Shown: piece after piece, positions 15,843 to 23,810 of the stretch
Layout of the letters: every line of letters begins with the position of its first letter
Numbering within the stretch: the first letter of the stretch is position 1
Source: Eggerthellales bacterium
Lineage (GTDB): Bacteria; Actinomycetota; Coriobacteriia; Coriobacteriales; Eggerthellaceae
Length of the DNA stretch: 42,147 nucleotides
Reading direction: 5' to 3'
Assembly: GCA_029219345.1 (NCBI GenBank)
Contig: JAQXTF010000037.1
Coordinates: 1 to 42,147, forward strand
Made by a program: the position numbers and the translations under genes
The notes under the pieces: model-generated
What the model saw: the letters and a program-made list of their open reading frames with translations, nothing else
What the model was told of the DNA's origin: nothing
The model's database searches: none

Positions 15843-16652
15843 GTGGAACTAGTCAATTGTCATTCCCATACGGTTTATTCGGGGCACGGTGAGGGCACCG
15901 TTGACCAGCTGGTGAGCGCTGCCCGCAAGGCGGGCATCTCAACTTTGGCGGTAACGGAGCACTATCCGCTTCCGGCAGAGCTTGATCCTCTGAAGGAAAA
16001 CGCCATCACCTGGGATTTGCTGCCCCAGTACTTGCTTGAACTTGCTCAGGCCCAAGAGGCTTACCGCGATATCGACGTGGTTACTGGTGCGGAATTCGAC
16101 TGGCTGGGAAAGTGCGAGACCCGCGACATCTCCGATGCATCTTTCGAGCCCTTTGCCTATTCGCTGCTGTCGGTGCACTTCTTAGATGGCTGGTGCTTCG
16201 ATGACCCCGCCCTTATGAGCCGCTGGGACGAGCTGGGCTACGATGCCGTGTGGCGTCGCTATGTGGAGCTGTGGATTGAGGCCGTTACGTCAAACTGGCC
16301 TTGCACCGCCATGGCTCACCCCGACTTGGCCAAGAAATTTGGCTATTACCCCAGCTTCGACCTGGGTAAAGTCTATTCTGAGATGGTTGATGCCATTGCA
16401 TCCACCGAGCGCATCATTGAGTTGAACGCCGCTGGTGCGTATTACGGCTGCAAGGAGATGTATCCGGCCCCCGAGCTTTTGCGCATGTTTTGTCGTGCGG
16501 GCATCCCTTGTTCGGTGGGTACCGATTCCCATGCCCCTGAGCAGGTTGACAGGGGCTTGAAAGACGCTTACCGCGCTCTGTTTGAGGCGGGCTATCGCTG
16601 CATTACCGTTCTCACCGCAACGGGCGATCGCCGTTGCATCCCCTTTGATTAG
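15843..16652 (+). CDS. PHP-domain phosphoesterase (histidinol-phosphatase-like)
   Basis: This 269-residue protein has metal-binding motifs of the PHP superfamily. NCHSHTVYSGHGEG comes first, then TEHYPLP, the Glu of VVTGAEFDW, SVHFLDGW, TAMAHPDLAKKFG, and GTDSHAPEQV near the end. The pattern fits HisJ-type histidinol phosphatases, but no his gene is nearby, so another phosphate monoester is possible. Start GTG 15843 follows AAGGA at 15833-15837. It is preceded by the desulfurase and followed nine bases later by the Nif3-like gene. Confidence 0.8.
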   Translation: MELVNCHSHTVYSGHGEGTVDQLVSAARKAGISTLAVTEHYPLPAELDPLKENAITWDLLPQYLLELAQAQEAYRDIDVVTGAEFDWLGKCETRDISDASFEPFAYSLLSVHFLDGWCFDDPALMSRWDELGYDAVWRRYVELWIEAVTSNWPCTAMAHPDLAKKFGYYPSFDLGKVYSEMVDAIASTERIIELNAAGAYYGCKEMYPAPELLRMFCRAGIPCSVGTDSHAPEQVDRGLKDAYRALFEAGYRCITVLTATGDRRCIPFD

Positions 16653-16661
16653 GAGCCCTCG

Positions 16662-17474
16662 ATGATGATGAACATGACCGTTGGTGAGTTGGAAGAGATG
16701 CTCTTGAGCAAATACCCTGCTCAAGATGCTGAGCCATGGGATCGTACTGGTCTTTTGGTGGGCAATCCTGACGCTTTGGTGGAAGGCGTCGCCGTTGCTC
16801 TTGACCCTACTGTTCCTGCGGTTCTTGCCGCTAAAAAGGCTGGCTGCAACGTGCTGCTTACCCATCATCCCGCTTTTCTGGAAGCCCCGGAAAGCTTTTT
16901 GCCGGGGCCATCTGTGGCCGCTCAACCAGGTGCTTTGGTGGTCGCCGCTTTGCAAAATGATGTAGCGCTCATCAATTTCCATACCGCTTTGGACCTGAAT
17001 GAAGAGGGACTTATGGCCATGCCTTCCGCTTTGGGTCTGGAATACGTGCGTACCGTGCAGCCCTTGAGCGGAGCTTCTGCCACGGGTCGCGGATACGGCG
17101 CGCTGTGCACCCTTCCCGCTGATAGGGAGTTGGCGTCGGTGGGGGATGTGGCCGCGTGGTGCAAGAGCGCTTTTGGCACCAGCCCGCGCATTTGGGGAGA
17201 CCCCTGCGCTACCGTCTGCCACGTGGTTACCGCCCAAGGAAGCGCTGGATGCATTGCCGCCGATGCTTTGGCGGCGGGTGCCGATTGCCTGGTGTGCGGC
17301 GAATTCAAATATCACGACGCGTTGGCATATTCTCAGGCGGGAATGGCCATTATCGAATTGGGGCATGACAAATCTGAGCTGCCCCTCGCTCGCGTCTTGT
17401 ATAAAGCTGTTAAGCGCTTAGGCGTTGAAAAGGTTGTAGAATTTGAGCAAACGCAAAATTGGGTTTGCCTGTAA
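16662..17474 (+). CDS. Nif3-like dinuclear metal centre protein (DUF34)
   Basis: This 270-residue member of the Nif3/YqfO/YbgI family binds a di-metal site. The visible ligands are LLTHHPAF, NFHTALDLNEEG, and the C-terminal CGEFKYHDALAYSQAGMAIIELGHDKSELP. No full PII-like insertion is apparent at this length. Family members have been annotated as type 2 GTP cyclohydrolase I, but the general function is unsettled. AGGAG at 16651-16655 supports the first of several clustered ATG codons (16662; also 16665, 16668 and 16674). Together with the zinc-ribbon gene downstream it forms a pair widely conserved in Actinobacteria. Confidence 0.85.
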   Translation: MMMNMTVGELEEMLLSKYPAQDAEPWDRTGLLVGNPDALVEGVAVALDPTVPAVLAAKKAGCNVLLTHHPAFLEAPESFLPGPSVAAQPGALVVAALQNDVALINFHTALDLNEEGLMAMPSALGLEYVRTVQPLSGASATGRGYGALCTLPADRELASVGDVAAWCKSAFGTSPRIWGDPCATVCHVVTAQGSAGCIAADALAAGADCLVCGEFKYHDALAYSQAGMAIIELGHDKSELPLARVLYKAVKRLGVEKVVEFEQTQNWVCL

Positions 17475-17503
17475 TGCGCCCTGGCGCTGATTCGGAGGAA
17501 ATT

Positions 17504-18220
17504 ATGTACGCATCGCCCGAAGCCATTGAAGATTTGTTTGATCTGCAGCAGCTTATTCTGGAGCGCACCAAGGCCGAGAAGCAGTTTAAGGAGCTTCCGC
17601 AGCGCGTGGCCATCTTGCAGCTGCGTGAAAAGAAAACGCAAATTCAGGCAAAGGCACAGCAAGTTGAAGAATTGCTGAAGCAAGCCCAGCAGGCGCTGCG
17701 TCGCATTATGGATGAAGATGAAAGCATGGCAAATCGCCAGAAGGCCAAGCAGGAAGAGATTGAAAAGGGCGCGGGCAACTTCCGAGCTGTGGAAAATCTT
17801 TCCAAGGAGCTGGATACCATAGCCAAGAAGCGCGCTGCTCTTTCTGAGAAAAACGATGCCGCAGTGGCTCAACTTGAGAAGGTAAAGCAGGTTCAGGCCC
17901 AGGTTGTAGCCGCGCTGAACCAGCTTGAGGCCAAAGAGACTCAAGAGATCAAATCTTTCCAGGCTCAAGGCGGCGCGCTGCAAAAACAGCTCGCTCAGCT
18001 GGAAGCCCAGATCAAAGAGGTGAGCGCCAATATTCCCGCTGATGTCCTGAGAGAGTTCAACAAGATTGCCTCCCATAATGGAGGCGTTGCCGTGGGCAAG
18101 TACGCAGATGGCCGTTGCGGTTGCTGCCGCTCTGTTATTGATGCGGCCCATCTTGCTCAGCTGAAGACCCAGGCTCCTTTGGGCGTGTGCCCTTCCTGTA
18201 AGCGCCTGCTCATTGTGTAA
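17504..18220 (+). CDS. Coiled-coil protein with C-terminal C4 zinc ribbon
   Basis: Most of this 238-residue protein is a charged coiled coil (about 10-180, EKQFKELPQRVAILQLREKK onward). It ends in a zinc ribbon: GRCGCCRSVIDAAHL and, about 20 residues later, VCPSCKRLLIV. This is the C4-type zinc ribbon domain family (homologue of the Rv2229c type in Mycobacterium), of unknown biochemical role, possibly nucleic-acid or ring-related. Start ATG 17504 follows GGAGGAA; the frame to 17459 overlaps the Nif3-like gene. A terminator lies 30 bases past the stop. Confidence 0.85.
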   Translation: MYASPEAIEDLFDLQQLILERTKAEKQFKELPQRVAILQLREKKTQIQAKAQQVEELLKQAQQALRRIMDEDESMANRQKAKQEEIEKGAGNFRAVENLSKELDTIAKKRAALSEKNDAAVAQLEKVKQVQAQVVAALNQLEAKETQEIKSFQAQGGALQKQLAQLEAQIKEVSANIPADVLREFNKIASHNGGVAVGKYADGRCGCCRSVIDAAHLAQLKTQAPLGVCPSCKRLLIV

Positions 18221-18250
18221 GGCGTTTACGACAAGCGTCTGTGCTGCTAT

Positions 18251-18281
18251 TGGCCGTCAGCGTAAGTTGGCGGCCATTTTT
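18251..18281 (+). terminator. Terminator after the zinc-ribbon gene
   Basis: TGGCCGTCA pairs with TGGCGGCCA across a short loop, with one G-T wobble, and is followed by TTTTTG. It lies about 30 bases after the stop of the rpe-to-zinc-ribbon gene run and closes that operon. Confidence 0.75.
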
Positions 18282-18315
18282 GTCTCGATGCCCTGTTCCC
18301 CTTTTTCCTGAAAAT

Positions 18316-18410
18316 GCGGTTGTGCCTAGGCATAAGTGTATTTCGAGCGCTTATGCGCAGGTGAAACTTGGGCACAAGCGTCATTTGGGCGGTTGTGCCT
18401 AGGCATAAGC
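18316..18410. repeat. Palindromic direct-repeat cluster in a gene-free region
   Basis: An exact 21-base direct repeat occurs at 18316-18336 and 18389-18409. Each holds the imperfect palindrome TTGTGCCTAGGCATAA (one mismatch pair) with core TGCCTAGGCA. Between them lie inverted half sites: CGCTTATGC (about 18348) and GGGCACAAGCG (about 18370-18380), each complementary to part of the repeat. Only one more partial match, GGGCACAA near 18446, is seen nearby. The cluster is in the 326-base gap 18221-18546, which holds no gene I can support. It could be a regulatory binding site cluster or an interspersed palindromic element. Confidence 0.7.
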
Positions 18411-18451
18411 GGAAATTGGGGGAATAGGAGGGCGGCGAAAGCATCGGGCAC

Positions 18452-18479
18452 AAAAAAAGCCCGCCACGGCGAGCTTTTT
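18452..18479. terminator. Terminator-like hairpin, bidirectional
   Basis: AGCCCGCC and GGCGAGCT form a short stem with one mismatch, flanked by seven A on the left and five T on the right. It could stop transcription from either strand. It lies in the same gap and may back up the rpmB terminator on the minus strand. Confidence 0.5.
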
Positions 18480-18494
18480 AATACGGCGCAACGC

Positions 18495-18516
18495 AAAAAA
18501 GCCCGCGCGAGCGGGC
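18495..18516 (-). terminator. Terminator of rpmB
   Basis: On the minus strand GCCCGC-TCGC-GCGGGC is followed directly by TTTTTT. It lies about 30 bases past the rpmB stop codon (gene on minus strand ending at 18547). Confidence 0.8.
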
Positions 18517-18546
18517 TTATGCATGCGTTAGACGCAATTCCGCGAA

Positions 18547-18735
18547 TTAAGCGCGAACGACCTTACCGGCCTTCAGGCACTTGGTGCAGATGTTAGCCTT
18601 GCGAACAGCACCATTGTCATTGATGGTGACCTTCTGCACATTGGGGCGGAAAGTGCGGTTGGAAACGCGATGAGAGTGGCTGATGCTGCGACCAGCAACA
18701 GGAGCCTTACCGCAAACTTCGCAAACCTTAGACAT
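18547..18735 (-). CDS. rpmB: Ribosomal protein L28, zinc-binding type
   Basis: This 62-residue protein of the large ribosomal subunit opens with MSKVCEVCGKAPVAGRSISH. SHSHRVSNRTFRPNVQKV follows, and then ICTKCLKAGKV. The CX2C pairs (CEVC and CTKC) identify the zinc-containing form; the Zn-free paralogue lacks these. Start ATG 18735 is preceded by GGAG nine bases earlier; an in-frame start at 18750 would add five residues and overlap the ribosome-binding site. It is transcribed opposite to the asp23-fakA operon. Confidence 0.95.
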   Translation of the reverse strand: MSKVCEVCGKAPVAGRSISHSHRVSNRTFRPNVQKVTINDNGAVRKANICTKCLKAGKVVRA

Positions 18736-18755
18736 TTCTATCAACTCCAAGTTCT

Positions 18756-18818
18756 ATTATAAACAAAATCTAAATAAAACAGCCTGAGTATATTATCACG
18801 TGAGTACTGCTGGCACAA
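18756..18818 (-). promoter_or_regulatory. Promoter region of rpmB
   Basis: On the minus strand TTGTGC (18818-18813) and TAATAT (18795-18790) are 17 bases apart, giving a leader of about 50 bases. A second -10-like TATAAT (18761-18756) lies closer to the start but has no matching -35. The first pair copies the layout of the tRNA-Val promoter. Confidence 0.5.
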
Positions 18819-18869
18819 GAAAAATCTTTCGATAATCTTTTCCAATTGTGCAGTTGTGACGCTTTCCGA

Positions 18870-18906
18870 TTGTAAGGGTGTTCATACGCGTAGTATAGGG
18901 TATACT
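18870..18906 (+). promoter_or_regulatory. Promoter and operator-like palindrome upstream of asp23
   Basis: TTGTAA (18870-18875) lies 18 bases before TATAGG (18894-18899). The -10 region falls inside a perfect inverted repeat AGTATA-GGG-TATACT at 18892-18906. Such overlap of a -10 with a palindrome is typical of repressor sites, but no cognate regulator is visible. asp23 starts 54 bases downstream. Confidence 0.4.
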
Positions 18907-18960
18907 TCTGACGTTTAAATATTGAAGTTTTTTACTGGCAATAAATTGAAGGGAAGACCT

Positions 18961-19305
18961 ATGGCTGAAATGATTCCTGGAGATCTGCACGTATCCAATG
19001 ATGTTCTGGCTGACGTTGTGGGCAATGCCGCAATGGAATGCTATGGCGTTGTGGGCATGACTGCTCCTAACGCCGCTGATGGTATTGCAAAAATCCTGCC
19101 TGCCTCCCGCCTGCGCCGTGGTGTCACGGTTACCCAGACACCTGAGGGCGTTCGCGTTGACCTGTACATCGTGGTTGAGTACGGCATTCCCGTTTCCACG
19201 GTAACTCGCAACCTGACCGATGCGGTGAGGTTCGCTCTCACCGAGTACACGCGCATTCCTCTGGCCGACATTGAGGTTCACGTTCAGGGAATCAAGGTTA
19301 AGTAA
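18961..19305 (+). CDS. Asp23/Gls24 family (DUF322) protein, YloU-like
   Basis: This 114-residue protein is typical of the small Asp23/Gls24 family. The N-terminus DLHVSNDVLADVVGNAAMECYGVVGM is conserved, followed by RRGVTVTQTPEGVRVDLYIVVEYGIPVSTVTRNLTDAVRFALTEY. Start ATG 18961 follows GAAGGGAAGACCT; the upstream frame to 18922 lies in the leader. In Firmicutes and Actinobacteria the yloU gene sits next to rpmB and upstream of the fakA-like gene, exactly as here. Members may link envelope or fatty-acid status to other proteins, but the role is not settled. Confidence 0.88.
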   Translation: MAEMIPGDLHVSNDVLADVVGNAAMECYGVVGMTAPNAADGIAKILPASRLRRGVTVTQTPEGVRVDLYIVVEYGIPVSTVTRNLTDAVRFALTEYTRIPLADIEVHVQGIKVK

Positions 19306-19344
19306 CAAGCATATCCATCTATCGAATTGGAAATTGAGGTTTTC

Positions 19345-20976
19345 ATGTCTGGATACTATTCACGCAACGACATTGTGAACGCTGTTGCGGCTGCCAGCAA
19401 GGTTCTGTCGGAGCGCAAGGAAGAAGTAAACCGTCTTAACGTTTTCCCTGTTCCTGATGGCGATACTGGCACTAACATGTCTCTTACCATCGAGAGCGTG
19501 GTCTCCAATCTTGCGGCGATGCCCATTGGCTACACCCAAAACGACATTCGCAAGGCAATCACTCAGGGCGCATTGATGGGCGCCCGCGGCAACTCGGGTG
19601 TTATCACCTCTCAGATTCTGCGCGGCTTCTGCGAAGGTGCTCAGACCTGCGAGCAGTTTGATACCAATATGATCAATGCAGGCTTCCAGAAGGCTGTGGA
19701 CGTTGCTTTCAAGGCCGTTCGCAAGCCCGTTGAAGGCACCATCCTGACCGTTTTGAAGGATACTGCCGCTGCAGCTAAGAAGGCTGCCAAAGCTAAGCTT
19801 TCCACTGAAGAAGCCATGGATGCTGTTGCAGCTGAGGCTCTGGCTTCCGTTCAGCGCACTCCTGATCTGCTGCCCGTCCTAAAGGAAAACGGCGTTGTTG
19901 ACGCAGGCGGTTTTGGTCTGTTCATCTTCATTAGCGCATTTGTTGCTGCACTGACCGGCAAGGAAGGCGCTTTGGTTGACGCTTTGGCCTTTGCGCGCAC
20001 CGCGGCTCCCAAGGTAGAAATTGAGCAGATCAATGACTGGGAAGGCTCTGCATATCGCTACTGCAACGAGTTCTTGGTTGACTCCGATGTGCTGGATTGC
20101 GATGAGGCTCTGGAATTTTTGGCAACCATGGGCGACTGCGAGCTGTGCGTAGGCGCAACTCCCAAGTTCAAGGTGCATGTACACTCCAATACCCCCGATA
20201 AGGTTTTGGCCTACTTCTTGGAGCGCGGTCAGATTTCTGAGGTATTCATCCACAACATGCAGCTGCAGAGCGCTGAGCGCACTGAGAAGCTGGCTGCCGA
20301 AGAGCGGGGCGAGCACAAGGCTCTGGGCTTCGTTGCCGTTGCCGCAGGCGAGGGCAACGCTCAGATTCTGAAGAGCCTGGGTGTTGACGTGGTTGTCTCC
20401 GGCGGACAGACCATGAATCCTTCCACCAAGGACCTGCTTGATGCCGTGAACAAGGTAAATGCAGACGCAGTCATTATTCTGCCCAACAACAGCAACATCG
20501 TTATGGCTGCCAACAGCGCTGCTTCCATTTCCGAGAAGCCTTGCGGCGTTGTTCCCACCAAGAGCGTCCCCGCTGCTTTCTCCGCCCTGTTCGGCGTTGA
20601 CCCCGAGGCTGATCTGGAAGCCAACATCGAGAGCATGACCGATGCCTTTGCCGAGGTGAAGACCGGCGAGATTACCACTGCCATCAAGGACTCCAAGGAC
20701 GCTCATGATAACCCCATCCACGATGGCGACGTCATCGGCATCGCTGATGGCTCAATTGAGGCTGTGGGCCAGTCCCTGGAGCAGGTTTTCTTGGACCTGC
20801 TGGAAACCATGGAGGCCGATGATATGGATAACCTGACCATCCTGGCCGGCGCTGATCTTTCTCAGGAAGATTTTGATGCGCTGGTTGAGAAGGTTGAGGA
20901 GGCCTACGAGGACCTGGAGATTGACGCCCAGCGTGGCGAGCAGCCTCTGTATCCCATTATCTTCTCCCTTGAGTAA
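19345..20976 (+). CDS. fakA: DAK2-domain kinase, fatty acid kinase FakA / YloV-like
   Basis: This 543-residue protein has an N-terminal DhaL/DAK2 ATP-binding domain. VFPVPDGDTGTNMSLT (residues 33-47) carries the Asp residues that bind Mg-ATP, and GARGNSGVITSQILRG follows. The C-terminal half contains a DegV-like domain region. FakA phosphorylates fatty acids bound to FakB proteins to form acyl-phosphate, feeding PlsX/PlsY-type synthesis; no fakB is in the window. Start ATG 19345 follows GAGG. The gene is followed by recG after a 27-base gap. Confidence 0.85.
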   Translation: MSGYYSRNDIVNAVAAASKVLSERKEEVNRLNVFPVPDGDTGTNMSLTIESVVSNLAAMPIGYTQNDIRKAITQGALMGARGNSGVITSQILRGFCEGAQTCEQFDTNMINAGFQKAVDVAFKAVRKPVEGTILTVLKDTAAAAKKAAKAKLSTEEAMDAVAAEALASVQRTPDLLPVLKENGVVDAGGFGLFIFISAFVAALTGKEGALVDALAFARTAAPKVEIEQINDWEGSAYRYCNEFLVDSDVLDCDEALEFLATMGDCELCVGATPKFKVHVHSNTPDKVLAYFLERGQISEVFIHNMQLQSAERTEKLAAEERGEHKALGFVAVAAGEGNAQILKSLGVDVVVSGGQTMNPSTKDLLDAVNKVNADAVIILPNNSNIVMAANSAASISEKPCGVVPTKSVPAAFSALFGVDPEADLEANIESMTDAFAEVKTGEITTAIKDSKDAHDNPIHDGDVIGIADGSIEAVGQSLEQVFLDLLETMEADDMDNLTILAGADLSQEDFDALVEKVEEAYEDLEIDAQRGEQPLYPIIFSLE

Positions 20977-21003
20977 AGTGCTGTCATAGGCGCACAGAGG
21001 CCC

Positions 21004-23226
21004 ATGGACCAGCTTTCATCTACAGATACTACTTTGAGTGCGGTCGGCAGCGTCGACCGCACTTCTGCAACTATGTGCCTTGAAGGCCGCGTCACGGCAG
21101 TGAGCGGCGTGAGTCCCAAGCGCGCCAAAGCTTTGGGTGGCATGGGCATCAGCACGGTAAAAGACCTGGTGAGCACCTTCCCTCGTCGCTACATTGACCT
21201 TTCCAAGGTGGAAACCATACGCAGTGCAACCATTGGGGAGAGCTGCACCATTCGCGGGCGGGTGCACGAGCTGAAGCTGAAGCGCCCTAAGCCGAAATTG
21301 GTGCTGGTGGAAATCACCCTGGTTGATGAGACGGGAGTCATGATGATTACGGCCTTCCGTCAGCCGTGGCTTATGGATTCCCTTGCCAAAGACATGCAAA
21401 TTGCGGTGGCCGGCAAGGTGGAGTTTGATTACGGCTTCAAGCGCATGACCAACCCCTTCATTGAACCCTTGGCAGAGGCGGGGGAGTCCTTTGAAGGCAT
21501 GATCATTCCCGTGCATCCCGCCTGCGCTGATATTTCAGCGGCCTGGATGCGGCGTCTGATTGGCAACGGCTTGAACCTTTGCCAAGGCATGGATGACTTT
21601 TTGCCTTTGGAGCTGCGTACCAAGTATCGCCTGATGTCACGCCGCAACGCCTTGCGCACCATCCATTTCCCTCATGCTATGGAAGACGTGGCGGATGCCC
21701 GCCGGCGCCTTGTGTACGAGGAGATTCTCCTGCTGGAGCTGGCTCTGATGCAGGAGGGGGCCCGCCAGGGAGAAGAGGGGCGCGCGCCGGTAAGCCATTG
21801 CGTTGACGGTCCTGCCTTGATGAAGCTCTTTGAAGTGATGCCCTTCGCCTTAACGGAAGACCAGTTGAAGGCGGTCTCTGAGATTCTTGCCAACATGCAT
21901 GAACCCCGCTGTGCGAATCATCTGCTGCTGGGTGATGTGGGCACGGGCAAAACCGCTGTGACGGCCTTTGCCCTTGCCGCTGCGGTTGATACGGGCAACC
22001 AGGCGGTTATGATGGCGCCCACCGAGGTGCTGGCGCGTCAATACGCCCAGAGCCTAGGTTCGCTGTTCGATAAAATTGGCGTCTCTTGGGCTATTCTTAC
22101 CGGCGCTACCCAGGCGGCTGATCGCCAGGACATCTTGGCGCGATTGGCCGACGGCAGCCTGCAAGTGCTTTTTGGCACCCATGCGGTCATAGAACCCGAT
22201 GTGCTCTTTGCCCGCTGCAGCTTGTGCGTCATTGACGAGCAACAGCGCTTCGGCGTTGATCAGCGCGCCCGCCTGCTAGCCAAGGGCGATGCCCCCGATG
22301 CGCTGTATTTGACCGCTACGCCCATTCCCCGTTCGCTGGCCTTGGCGCTTTTTGGCAACTTGTCCCTTTCGTACTTGCGCCAGCGCCCTCATGCCGGGGC
22401 TCAGCGCACCACTAAAGTTTTGACCAGGGAAGATAAGCAAACGGCCTATGAAGCCGCTCGTGATGCCCTGGATAGGGGTGAGCAGGTATACGTGGTGTGC
22501 CCCTTGGTGGGTCTTGACTCCGAGGAGCGTAACAAGCGCGCCAAGCGCACCAAAGAAGACGAGGAAGACCATTACGAATTTGCTTGCATCGCCATTGAAG
22601 ACGATGGCGATTTTGCCAGCGAAAACGTTGCCGCCGCAAAGCAGCAGGCTCAGATTTTGCAGGAAACCATCTTCCATGACTACAACGTTGCCCTGCTTCA
22701 CGGCAAGCTGCCCAACGCCGAAAAGCAAAAGACTATGGAGGCCTTCCGCGCCGGCGATATCCAGGTGCTGGTGGCAACCACGGTTATTGAGGTGGGCGTT
22801 GACGTGCCTAACGCCACGGTGATTATTGTGGAGGACGCCGATCGCTTTGGTTTGTCTCAGCTGCATCAGCTGCGCGGACGCGTTGGCCGCGGCGAAAAGC
22901 CCGCCCAGGTGTTTTTGATTTCCAACTCCCGCACTGAGACGGCTCTTGACCGTCTGAGTGCCATGGAGCGCACCGATGACGGCTTTGAGCTGGCAACGTA
23001 TGACTTGAGTCTGCGTCGCGAAGGCGACCTTTTGGGTAACAGGCAGCACGGTGCATCGTCTTTGAAGCTAGTAAATGTCATTCGCGACGGCGCCATTATT
23101 GAGGCCGCTCACGCAGATGCGCTGAAACTGCTTGCCAGCGACCCCCAGCTAGAGCAGCTGGACCATAAAGCTCTTGCCCGCGAAGTACGTCTTCTGCGGG
23201 GAAACCATGAGGTAATGGGAGGTTAA
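21004..23226 (+). CDS. recG: ATP-dependent DNA helicase RecG
   Basis: This 740-residue protein has the RecG wedge domain near the N-terminus (VSGVSPKRAKALGGMGISTVKDLVSTFPRRYIDLSKVETI). The helicase motif I is GDVGTGKT near residue 310, the Walker B region DEQQRFGVDQR starts near 411, TATPIPRS follows, and QLRGRVGRG is near the C-terminus. It drives branch migration at stalled forks. Two oddities are visible. The conserved DEQHRFG is DEQQRFG. A charged stretch of about 40 residues lies in helicase domain 2 (about residues 503-550, EERNKRAKRTKEDEEDHYEF...). ATG 21004 follows CAGAGG. Confidence 0.92.
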   Translation: MDQLSSTDTTLSAVGSVDRTSATMCLEGRVTAVSGVSPKRAKALGGMGISTVKDLVSTFPRRYIDLSKVETIRSATIGESCTIRGRVHELKLKRPKPKLVLVEITLVDETGVMMITAFRQPWLMDSLAKDMQIAVAGKVEFDYGFKRMTNPFIEPLAEAGESFEGMIIPVHPACADISAAWMRRLIGNGLNLCQGMDDFLPLELRTKYRLMSRRNALRTIHFPHAMEDVADARRRLVYEEILLLELALMQEGARQGEEGRAPVSHCVDGPALMKLFEVMPFALTEDQLKAVSEILANMHEPRCANHLLLGDVGTGKTAVTAFALAAAVDTGNQAVMMAPTEVLARQYAQSLGSLFDKIGVSWAILTGATQAADRQDILARLADGSLQVLFGTHAVIEPDVLFARCSLCVIDEQQRFGVDQRARLLAKGDAPDALYLTATPIPRSLALALFGNLSLSYLRQRPHAGAQRTTKVLTREDKQTAYEAARDALDRGEQVYVVCPLVGLDSEERNKRAKRTKEDEEDHYEFACIAIEDDGDFASENVAAAKQQAQILQETIFHDYNVALLHGKLPNAEKQKTMEAFRAGDIQVLVATTVIEVGVDVPNATVIIVEDADRFGLSQLHQLRGRVGRGEKPAQVFLISNSRTETALDRLSAMERTDDGFELATYDLSLRREGDLLGNRQHGASSLKLVNVIRDGAIIEAAHADALKLLASDPQLEQLDHKALAREVRLLRGNHEVMGG

Positions 23227-23228
23227 CC

Positions 23229-23810
23229 ATGCGTATTATCGCAGGTGAATGGAGGGGCTGTGCAATTGCCGCCCCCAAGGGTGATGCCACACGCCCAACC
23301 ATCGATCGAATCAGGGAGTCGCTCATGAGCTCCTTGTATTTCATTTTGGATTCCTTCGATGACGTTACGGTGCTTGACGCCTTCGCCGGTTCGGGGGCTT
23401 TGGGCCTTGAGGCACTTTCCCGCGGTGCGAAGCAGGCATGGTTTTATGAGATGAATCCTCAATCTCACGCTACCCTGACCGGCAATATCCAAAAGGTACA
23501 CTGCCAAGAGGGCCGTGCGGTGGTACGCAAGACCGACGTGCTGGCGCATCCGCCCCTGGGGGGCCATGAACCCTTTGGGCTGGTCATGCTGGATCCGCCT
23601 TACGCCATGGACCCGGCACAGGTTTTCGGCCTGCTTGAGGCCCTGGATGAGGCGGGAGCCTTGGCGTCCTACGTTACGATTTCCTACGAGCATTCACGAG
23701 ATACGGATTTGACTCCCTTTTTCGCTGCGTCGTCGGTGAAATGGGATAGTATGCAAACGAAAACCTATGGCGAGATTGCCATTGATATCTTTGGGAAGGC
23801 GGAAGAATGA
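23229..23810 (+). CDS. rsmD: 16S rRNA (guanine(966)-N2)-methyltransferase
   Basis: This 193-residue SAM-dependent methyltransferase begins with MRIIAGEWRG and RPTIDRIRESLMSSL. It has the SAM-binding VLDAFAGSGALGLEALSRGA and the catalytic LVMLDPPYAMD. It matches RsmD in length and motifs. The start follows the recG stop by two bases (GGGAGG upstream). The stop overlaps the coaD start in ATGA, so the two are translationally coupled, which is common in Firmicutes and Actinobacteria. Confidence 0.92.
   Translation: MRIIAGEWRGCAIAAPKGDATRPTIDRIRESLMSSLYFILDSFDDVTVLDAFAGSGALGLEALSRGAKQAWFYEMNPQSHATLTGNIQKVHCQEGRAVVRKTDVLAHPPLGGHEPFGLVMLDPPYAMDPAQVFGLLEALDEAGALASYVTISYEHSRDTDLTPFFAASSVKWDSMQTKTYGEIAIDIFGKAEE

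Noticed and set aside
18316-18410. CRISPR array
   Set aside because: Only two full repeats exist, the half sites are inverted, spacing is irregular and no cas gene is near.
18221-18546. RNase P RNA (rnpB) or another structured RNA near the zinc-ribbon gene
   Set aside because: rnpB is found near this pair in some Actinobacteria, but the conserved P4 sequences (e.g. GAGGAAAGTCC-like) are absent here. Only hairpins and repeats are seen.
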